Positions 6,444-12,450 of a stretch of 28,363 nucleotides of DNA are shown piece by piece; positions within the stretch are counted from its first letter, which is position 1; each line of letters opens with the position of its first letter. Below the pieces are notes generated by a model, which had not been told where the DNA came from, searched no databases, and was given only the letters and a program-made list of their open reading frames with translations. Source of the DNA: an uncultured Bacillota bacterium (GTDB taxonomy: Bacteria > Bacillota > Clostridia > Christensenellales > UBA1242). The position numbers and the translations under genes are program-made. Location of the stretch: positions 1 through 28,363 of the forward strand of contig URAC01000004.1 in the NCBI GenBank assembly GCA_900545735.1, in the 5' to 3' direction.

Positions 6444-8184
6444 TATCGTTTTTCCCTTTTAAATCTGCAATGACAACTCTGTCAATGCCTGCATAATCTT
6501 TTTTAATTTTAATATTTTCAAAATTATTTTGCAACAATTTTTTAACGCTTTTGGCCTCGTTTATGCCTATTTCTAAAAATAACTTGCCATTTTTGTTTAA
6601 ATGTGCTGGTGCGTGTTTTGCAATTTCGCGATAAAAGTATAATCCATCTTCTCCACCGTCGAGAGAAATCATCGGGTCAAACTTTTTCACTTCATCTTCA
6701 AGAGATAAGATATCTTTTGACCTAATATATGGCGGATTTGAGATAATAATATCAAATTTTTCTTTTTTTAGATTGTTAAATAAATCTGAATTTATGAATT
6801 TTATGTTAACTTTGTGCGTTTCCGCATTCTTTTTTGCAACATTAAGTGCAGCATCTGAAACATCAGAGGCATATACTTTTGCATTTGTGTTTTTAGCAAT
6901 AGTTATTGCAATGCAGCCGCTACCAGCGCATAAATCTAAGATTTTAATCTTGCTGTTGTTAGAATTTTTAATTTCATTGATTGCTTCTTCAACTAAAATT
7001 TCTGTTTCTGGCCTAGGGGAAAGCACGTTCTTGTCAACATAAAAGTCAAGCCCATAAAAGCAAGCGCGATTGAAAATTTTGGTTAATGGTATATGCTTTT
7101 CGCGTTTAGAGGTCGCCCAGTTGATTCTCTTATATTCGTCTTTAGTAACAGTTGTTTGCAATTTTATTTCGTTTCTGTTTTTATTCAAAGACTCTGCAAT
7201 AAGCCATTCTGCTTCTGCGGCACTTTTAATTCCCGCCTTGGATAACTTTTCTTTGACTTCAGAAAGAACGACACTCATAGGAATGTCTTTGCCTGAAATT
7301 TCTTCAATCAATCTTTCTTTATTTTCTTGCATTAGTCTTAATTCTCCTATTGCCGCATTGGCAATATTTTTTTCAGTGCTTGTTGGTTTGTTAGTAACAA
7401 AAAACGAAAATGGCAAAACAAATATTGAATATAAAATTCCGCTTTTGTTTTCTAAAAATTTTAAAAATTCATATAAAGCGCCAACAATAGTTAATATTAT
7501 AGCAATATTAATCAATAATTTCAACAAATAATTTATATTAAACGCCGTAAAAGATGTTACAAACAATAAAAGATAAAAACAAGTGATTGCAAAAGATAAA
7601 AAATTTGTGGATAAGTGATAACTATCATTGTTGATATTATTCGCTTGTTTATATGCTAGATTTCCAGCGGCATTGTGCCTACAAAATTGCCTATAACTTG
7701 GAATCAATTTGAAAATTCCTAAAATTAAAGTTAAAACTCCAATTCTAATCAATGCGGAAATAAAACACATTAAGCCATAACTCATTCCGCTTCGTCCCAA
7801 GCTTCTCAAACAAAAATATGGGATTAAAACAATTCCAATAAAACCTAAAATAAATCCAACTAAAAAACAAATAAATAATATTATTGCATCAGTAGAAAGT
7901 TTAATTTTGCTATTTTTTACATCATTTTTTTCATTTTTTTCTATTAAATTTCTTGAATAAATGATATTTGCAAAAAATAGATAAAGTCCAAATAAAAAAT
8001 ATGTTATTCCGCGGAAGAATGGAAGTTTAACATTGTCATAGTTGTTTTCATCACGCTTTGCAGAAATGTTGATTTTGCCATTTTTGTCAATCGTTGTAAT
8101 GACGGCAGAATTTTCATTTATGCAGGCGTTGCCAATTTGTAATGGGAAAATATACATACTAAATTTATTGACATATAAATGCAT
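6433..8184 (-). CDS. prmC: DUF1385-like membrane domain fused to PrmC (release-factor glutamine methyltransferase)
   Basis: This single 583-codon frame holds two proteins that are normally separate. Residues about 300-583 are PrmC, which transfers methyl from S-adenosylmethionine to the Gln of GGQ in RF1/RF2. Visible are FYGLDFYVDKNVLSPRPETE (377-394), SAM motif I LDLCAGSGC (416-424) and the catalytic NPPY (483-486). Residues 1-290 resemble DUF1385 membrane proteins: PFFRGI near 55, about five hydrophobic segments between 57 and 262, and the family's C-terminal tail pattern (T-x-KP...NIANAAIGELRLM). The usual DUF1385 start GGQAVIEGVMM and the HGAEHK and HPRCGTSF motifs are replaced (IGNACINENS, RHNAAGN, YHLSTNF), so the domain is divergent. 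No clear ribosome site precedes 8184, and Met10 (8157) is an alternative start. Confidence 0.85.
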   Translation of the reverse strand: MHLYVNKFSMYIFPLQIGNACINENSAVITTIDKNGKINISAKRDENNYDNVKLPFFRGITYFLFGLYLFFANIIYSRNLIEKNEKNDVKNSKIKLSTDAIILFICFLVGFILGFIGIVLIPYFCLRSLGRSGMSYGLMCFISALIRIGVLTLILGIFKLIPSYRQFCRHNAAGNLAYKQANNINNDSYHLSTNFLSFAITCFYLLLFVTSFTAFNINYLLKLLINIAIILTIVGALYEFLKFLENKSGILYSIFVLPFSFFVTNKPTSTEKNIANAAIGELRLMQENKERLIEEISGKDIPMSVVLSEVKEKLSKAGIKSAAEAEWLIAESLNKNRNEIKLQTTVTKDEYKRINWATSKREKHIPLTKIFNRACFYGLDFYVDKNVLSPRPETEILVEEAINEIKNSNNSKIKILDLCAGSGCIAITIAKNTNAKVYASDVSDAALNVAKKNAETHKVNIKFINSDLFNNLKKEKFDIIISNPPYIRSKDILSLEDEVKKFDPMISLDGGEDGLYFYREIAKHAPAHLNKNGKLFLEIGINEAKSVKKLLQNNFENIKIKKDYAGIDRVVIADLKGKNDNAR

Positions 8185-8326
8185 TTTAATACTTAAAACT
8201 TTGACACTAAAGACTTTTAAAATGTTATGTCTTTAAAGCGACCAAGCAAAAACATAAAAATTGGAAAAGCAGCAACCCGCAAAAGTGTGAAAGAGAAAAT
8301 ATAGTCAAATAGAAAGTGGCGACGTC

Positions 8327-8373
8327 AAAAATTTTTTGGAAAATTTGAAAATTTTCGAAAAATGGCCTCAAAA
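8327..8373 (+). promoter_or_regulatory. Phased A/T-tracts upstream of the LRR promoter (bent DNA or UP-like element)
   Basis: A/T runs at about 8327-8337, 8340-8346, 8348-8355, 8358-8362 and 8370-8373 have centres spaced about 9-12 bases apart, close to one helical turn. They sit directly upstream of the TTGACA box. Such phasing gives intrinsic curvature and can contact the RNA polymerase alpha subunit. Confidence 0.5.
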
Positions 8374-8376
8374 TGC

Positions 8377-8406
8377 TTGACATACCCCCCCCCCCTCTGG
8401 TATATT
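8377..8406 (+). promoter_or_regulatory. Promoter of the LRR gene with an 11-C tract in the spacer (putative phase-variable promoter)
   Basis: A perfect -35 TTGACA (8377-8382), spacer TA + C11 (8385-8395) + TCTGG, and -10 TATATT (8401-8406) with an extended-TG at 8398-8399. The spacer is 18 bases here and would be 17 with ten C. A C11 run is very unlikely by chance in such an AT-rich sequence. Confidence 0.8.
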
Positions 8407-8410
8407 ATAG

Positions 8411-8461
8411 TCATAATAAGCGTTTTAAGGCATCTGGCGGGCCCTAGGACGCTTGTTATGA
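8411..8461 (+). promoter_or_regulatory. 5'-terminal stem-loop of the LRR mRNA
   Basis: TCATAATAAGCG (8411-8422) pairs with CGCTTGTTATGA (8450-8461): 12 pairs including one G-U, with a 27-base GC-rich loop (ending TGGCGGGCCCTAGGA). Transcription from the upstream -10 should start near 8412-8414, so the hairpin would sit at the very 5' end. The ATG at 8458 lies in its 3' arm. Confidence 0.6.
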
Positions 8462-8496
8462 ATAAATTTGAAAAAACAAAAGGAGAAGGAAAAAGT

Positions 8497-11400
8497 ATGC
8501 AAAATAAGCAAAATACGAAGGCCAAAGTGATAGTGATTGCAATAGCAATCTTGCTCTGCTTGGCGCTAGCAGTAGGCATCACTGGTGCTTTCTATCAAGC
8601 ACAAAGAAGAGCAACCGGCACAGTCAAGATGGACAAAGGTATTGTCATTGACTATACAGGCTTTGGCAAAACACCAAACGAAGGAACTTGGCTTAGAGAA
8701 ACAACTATTTCATTTAAGTTGTTTGAAGACGCCGATGTCCAACCAGGTGAGAAGATTTCACTTAATGACGCAGGCATTAAAGCAAACGCTAGTTCAGTAG
8801 ACTTCTATGCAAGAGTAAAACTCAGTTATGAGTTCTACAACGGCGAAACAAAACTAGAAACATTGCCAGCATCATTTAAGGCAAGTGATTTAATCACAAC
8901 AAGCGCAACATTTTTTGGCACAAACTGGGTAGAGTCCGGTGACGGCTACTTTTACTACGCAGCAGGTTCAACGCTAAACAAGTTTGAGAAAGGCACACAA
9001 ACATTTGTCGACTTGTTTGCAACAGATGCAAAATTCATCATTGAAGGTGCAGACTTCACAGGAGCATATCCTGATGGCGAAGGCGGTGGCTATGTTGTTG
9101 ACGAAACAACTTCAATCAACAAAATTGTTGTTTATCTCACCCTTGAAACACTCCAAGGAGATGCAAATCCAACTGACGAAGGTTGGAAGATAACAGAAGA
9201 GCAAGACAGTATGGAATTGACATCAACTGATTATATAATTGAAACGACAACGAATGAAGAAACAAGCGAAGAGATAACAATATACACTCCAAATGATGAT
9301 TATGTTTTAGCAAATCCGGAATATGCTTTTAAATTTACAATAGATGACACAGCAAAAACTGCAACGATAACTGGACCAGTTGGAGCGCCAACAAGTTTAA
9401 CGATTCCAAGTAAGATTTTGCTAGATGGTCAAAATTATGATGTAATTGCGATTGGTCCAGTAGCATTTATGGAATGTGCAAGCTTGACTTCAATAACACT
9501 CCCAAGAAGCTTAGAAAGTATCGGAGTATTTGCATTTGCCTTCACAGGATTAACATCAATAACAATCCCAGATAACACAACTAGTATTGAAAATTATGCA
9601 TTGTCTTATTGCACAGGGTTAACATCAATTACAGTTGAAAGCGGAAATGCAAAGTATCATAGTGAAGAAAATTGCTTGATAGAAACAGCAAGCAAGACTT
9701 TAATTGCAGGTTGTAAGAATAGTATAATACCAACTGATGGTAGTGTAACAAGTATTGGAGATATGGCATTCATTTGTAGCGGATTAACATCAATAACAAT
9801 ACCAGACAGTGTAACAAGTATTGGGAATTATGCATTCCATGGATGCAGCGGGTTAACATCAATTACAATTTCAGACAGCGTAACAAGCTTTGGAGAAGAA
9901 GCATTTTCTGCTTGCACAGGTTTAACCGAAATTATAATACCAAGTAAACTAAGTATTACATTTAGAGATTCCGAAGATTATACATCTTTAATTTTGACAG
10001 CACTTTCAAGTAGTAAAGGAAATAACATTGTAGATCGCGCATTCGAAAATTATACAAACTTGACCTCAATAACTATTTCAGATGGTATATCAAGCATTGG
10101 AGTTTGTGCATTCGCTGGTTGCAGTGGATTAACTTCAATCACAATCCCAAACGGCGTAACTAGCATTGGCATTGGGGCATTCGCTGATTGCAGTGGATTA
10201 ACTTCAATCACAATTCCAAGCGGCGTAACAAGTATTGGAAATAATGCATTCATTTCTTGCAGCGGATTAACATCAATAACAGTTGCAAGTGGAAATACAA
10301 AATATCATAGCGAAGGAAATTGCTTAATAGAAACAGCAAGCAAAACATTAATTCTTGGCTGCAAAAATAGTAGTATTCCAACTGACGGCAGTGTTACAAG
10401 CATCGGAGAATGTGCATTCTATGATTGCAGTGGTTTAATCTCAATCACAATTCCAAGCAACGTAACAAGTATTGAAGGATCTGCATTCTATGGTTGCAGT
10501 GGATTAACCTCAATTACAATCCCTGAAAGCGTAACAAGTATTGGGAATTATGCATTCTCTGGATGCAGCAGTTTAATTGAAATTACGATACCAAGCAGCG
10601 CAATCAGCGTTGGATATCGTGCGTTCTATGAATGTGATAGTTTGCAAGCAAGCATTACCGAAGATGGAATATCATATTTGGGAAACGAAGCAAATAAATG
10701 TATTGTAGCTTGGAAAGTAGCAGACAATACATTAAGTTCATATACAATAAAAGATGGTTGCAAATTTATCTATGATGAATGTTTTATACGTTGTTCTAGC
10801 GCAACTGAAATCACAATTCCAAACAGTGTAATAAGTATTGGGACATATGCATTCTCTTCTTGCAGCAGATTAACATCGATAACAATACCAAACGGCGTAA
10901 CCAGCATTGAAGATTGGACATTCAAAAGTTGCAGCAGCTTAACATCGATAATAATTCCAGATAGCGTAACAAGTATTGGTGGTAGTGCATTCTCTTCTTG
11001 CAGCGGATTAACTTCAATCACAATTCCAAACAGTGTAACTAGCATTGGATCTGGTGCATTCTATGGTTGTAATAATTTGCAAGCAAGTATTGCCGAAGAT
11101 GGAATATCATATTTGGGAAACGCAACAAATAAATATATTGTAGCTTGGAAAGTAGCAGACAATACATTAAGTTCATACACCATAAAAGATGGTTGCAAAT
11201 TTATCTATGAAGAATGTTTTATAAATTGTTCTAGTGCAACTGAAATAACAATTCCAAATAGTGTAATAAGTATTGGGGAAAAGGCATTCTATGGCTGCAG
11301 TGGATTAACTTCAATTACTATTCCAAGCAGCGTAACAAGCATTGGAGATTACGCTTTTGAAAGTACAGGTTTAACTGAAATTACGATACCAAGCAGCGTA

Positions 11401-11934
11401 ACAAGTATTGGAAATTGGGCATTCAGTGACTGCAGCGGGCTAACATCAATAACAGTTGCAAGTGGAAATACAAAATATCATAGCGAAGGAAATTGCTTAA
11501 TAGAAACAGCAAGCAAAACATTAATTCTTGGCTGCAAAAATAGTATTATTCCAACTGACGGCAGTGTTACAAGCATTGGAAATGATGCATTTGATGGCTG
11601 CACAGGTTTAACTGAAATTACGATACCAAGCGGCGTAACCAGCATTGGAGATGGTGCATTCTGGTCTTGCAACAACTTAACAACAATAACAATCCCAGAT
11701 AGCGTAACTAGCATTGGAGCTGATGCTTTCCTTGGTTGCAATAATTTAGCAACAGTAATAATTGATTCTTCAACTATTGCAGTGTTTGTAGACTACTATA
11801 GTAGACTTATAACAAACGCTACAAGAGTTTATGTAAAAACTGGATTGTCTGTTGGAAGTTATATAACCGACTCTTTCACAAAACAAGAATCAAGCGATAA
11901 AGCGGGCTATGATATGTACACAAAAAATTCATAA
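8497..11934 (+). CDS. BspA-like leucine-rich-repeat surface protein with camelysin/TasA-like N-terminal domain
   Basis: The start at 8497 is chosen because AAAGGAGAAGGA lies just upstream. Longer versions would run through the promoter. The 1145-residue product begins with a basic tail and a hydrophobic segment (about 8-28) ending VGITGAFYQAQ, a signal or anchor. Residues about 35-270 resemble the TasA/camelysin class (QPGEKISL, VDFYARVKLSYEF, DGYFYY), which elsewhere needs SipW-type peptidase. From about 279 to 1090 it is a run of roughly two dozen 23-residue LRR_5/BspA units of the form LTSITIPxSVTSIGxxAFxGCSG. These are interrupted by two kinds of island (the KYHSE..CLIETASKTLI type three times, the EDGISYLG..KDGCKFIY type twice). 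No LPXTG signal is present. Family members act in adhesion and host interaction, but no ligand can be inferred here. Confidence 0.88.
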   Translation: MQNKQNTKAKVIVIAIAILLCLALAVGITGAFYQAQRRATGTVKMDKGIVIDYTGFGKTPNEGTWLRETTISFKLFEDADVQPGEKISLNDAGIKANASSVDFYARVKLSYEFYNGETKLETLPASFKASDLITTSATFFGTNWVESGDGYFYYAAGSTLNKFEKGTQTFVDLFATDAKFIIEGADFTGAYPDGEGGGYVVDETTSINKIVVYLTLETLQGDANPTDEGWKITEEQDSMELTSTDYIIETTTNEETSEEITIYTPNDDYVLANPEYAFKFTIDDTAKTATITGPVGAPTSLTIPSKILLDGQNYDVIAIGPVAFMECASLTSITLPRSLESIGVFAFAFTGLTSITIPDNTTSIENYALSYCTGLTSITVESGNAKYHSEENCLIETASKTLIAGCKNSIIPTDGSVTSIGDMAFICSGLTSITIPDSVTSIGNYAFHGCSGLTSITISDSVTSFGEEAFSACTGLTEIIIPSKLSITFRDSEDYTSLILTALSSSKGNNIVDRAFENYTNLTSITISDGISSIGVCAFAGCSGLTSITIPNGVTSIGIGAFADCSGLTSITIPSGVTSIGNNAFISCSGLTSITVASGNTKYHSEGNCLIETASKTLILGCKNSSIPTDGSVTSIGECAFYDCSGLISITIPSNVTSIEGSAFYGCSGLTSITIPESVTSIGNYAFSGCSSLIEITIPSSAISVGYRAFYECDSLQASITEDGISYLGNEANKCIVAWKVADNTLSSYTIKDGCKFIYDECFIRCSSATEITIPNSVISIGTYAFSSCSRLTSITIPNGVTSIEDWTFKSCSSLTSIIIPDSVTSIGGSAFSSCSGLTSITIPNSVTSIGSGAFYGCNNLQASIAEDGISYLGNATNKYIVAWKVADNTLSSYTIKDGCKFIYEECFINCSSATEITIPNSVISIGEKAFYGCSGLTSITIPSSVTSIGDYAFESTGLTEITIPSSVTSIGNWAFSDCSGLTSITVASGNTKYHSEGNCLIETASKTLILGCKNSIIPTDGSVTSIGNDAFDGCTGLTEITIPSGVTSIGDGAFWSCNNLTTITIPDSVTSIGADAFLGCNNLATVIIDSSTIAVFVDYYSRLITNATRVYVKTGLSVGSYITDSFTKQESSDKAGYDMYTKNS
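9631..9759 (+). repeat. LRR island repeat A, copy 1
   Basis: This 129-base unit encodes the TVESGNAKYHSE...IPTDGSVTSIG island. It is the diverged member of three copies. Confidence 0.85.
10279..10407 (+). repeat. LRR island repeat A, copy 2
   Basis: By eye it is identical to copy 3 at about 127 of 129 bases. The pair lies 1173 bases (391 codons) apart in the same gene. Confidence 0.9.
10642..10842 (+). repeat. LRR island repeat B, copy 1
   Basis: This 201-base unit encodes LQASI.EDGISYLGN...AWKVADNTLSSYTIKDGCKFIY...NSVISIG. It is closely repeated 435 bases (145 codons) downstream. Confidence 0.88.
11077..11277 (+). repeat. LRR island repeat B, copy 2
   Basis: Second copy of the 201-base unit, with a few substitutions. 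It is in frame with copy 1. Confidence 0.88.
11452..11580 (+). repeat. LRR island repeat A, copy 3
   Basis: Nearly identical to copy 2 (10279-10407). The only differences I see are one in the CKNSxIP region and one in the last Ile codon. Confidence 0.9.
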
Positions 11935-11949
11935 CGCAAAGCCATAATA

Positions 11950-11979
11950 AAAAACTCACTCGTGGGAGTGAGTTTTTTA
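11950..11979. terminator. Bidirectional terminator between the LRR gene and the small minus-strand gene
   Basis: ACTCACT/AGTGAGT (11954-11960 with 11967-11973), loop CGTGGG, is flanked by A and T runs that extend the stem. It serves the LRR gene on the plus strand and the convergent 72-codon gene on the minus strand. Confidence 0.9.
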
Positions 11980-11999
11980 TTTGCTGATATGTGCAAATG

Positions 12000-12218
12000 T
12001 TAATTGGTGTGTTCAAGTTCTTCTTTTGCTTTTTCTTGCGCTTGTAAAATTAATTTTTGCTTTTTGATTTCTTTTTCTAATTCAATTTCTTTTTTTGTTT
12101 TGCCTTGAGCGATGGAAATCATATCTTTGCCTAAATCTTTTGTTTCTTCTAAAAATGGACCGCGAATTGAGTCTAAAATAGTTTGTGCAAGTGCTTGAAG
12201 AACCTTGAAAATCTTCAT
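12000..12218 (-). CDS. Small charged protein of unknown function
   Basis: I do not recognise this 72-residue product. Residues 1-25 could form an amphipathic helix (MKIFKVLQALAQTILDSIRG). From about 42 onward it is very rich in Lys and Glu with a heptad-like pattern (KKEIELEKEIKKQK...QAQEKAKEELE), suggesting a coiled coil. It has no signal peptide or cysteine. It is likely real because it has a good ribosome site (AAAGGGG), a promoter of its own (TTGACA-17-TACTAT) and a shared terminator after its TAA. It is divergent from rpoB. The function is unknown. Confidence 0.65.
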   Translation of the reverse strand: MKIFKVLQALAQTILDSIRGPFLEETKDLGKDMISIAQGKTKKEIELEKEIKKQKLILQAQEKAKEELEHTN

Positions 12219-12238
12219 AAATTAACCCCTTTGTAATT

Positions 12239-12267
12239 ATAGTATTAAATTTGTTGAAGTTTGTCAA
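12239..12267 (-). promoter_or_regulatory. Promoter of the 72-residue small gene
   Basis: On the minus strand: TTGACA (12267-12262), 17 bases, TACTAT (12244-12239). The start of transcription would fall about 10 bases ahead of the AAAGGGG ribosome site. Confidence 0.7.
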
Positions 12268-12304
12268 CATTAAGTGATAAATATTAAAAAAATAGTAAAA
12301 AGTG

Positions 12305-12333
12305 TTGACAATATTAGTCAAAAGTGCTAAAAT
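12305..12333 (+). promoter_or_regulatory. rpoB-rpoC promoter
   Basis: TTGACA (12305-12310), a 17-base spacer and TAAAAT (12328-12333). The expected leader is about 110 bases. rpoBC here has its own promoter. No rplJ-rplL lies upstream, unlike the common rplKAJL-rpoBC arrangement. Confidence 0.8.
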
Positions 12334-12397
12334 TCGTTTTTGTATAGGCTAAAGTGGACAAGATATGGGCATTTTTTAGTTAAATATAACAATTTAA

Positions 12398-12422
12398 GGC
12401 AAAAAAACGCGTTTTTTTTGCC
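12398..12422 (+). promoter_or_regulatory. Stem-loop in the rpoB leader
   Basis: GGC-A7-C / G-T8-GCC forms a long A/T-rich stem with loop GC (12398-12422), followed by CACTC and T7, 28 bases before the rpoB ATG. CCACT (12421-12425) can instead pair with AGTGG at 12353-12357. This could be a pause or attenuation site; the role is not known. Confidence 0.45.
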
Positions 12423-12450
12423 ACTCTTTTTTTGCATTTAAGGAGAAAAT

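Noticed and set aside
8362..8496. N-terminal extension of the LRR protein from an ATG at 8362
   Set aside because: It would translate the -35, the C11 tract and the -10 of the promoter, and no ribosome site precedes it. 8497 has AAAGGAGAAGGA.
9631..11580. Regular DNA repeats as a CRISPR array
   Set aside because: The 69-base periodicity encodes 23-residue LRR units in an unbroken frame, with no unique spacers.
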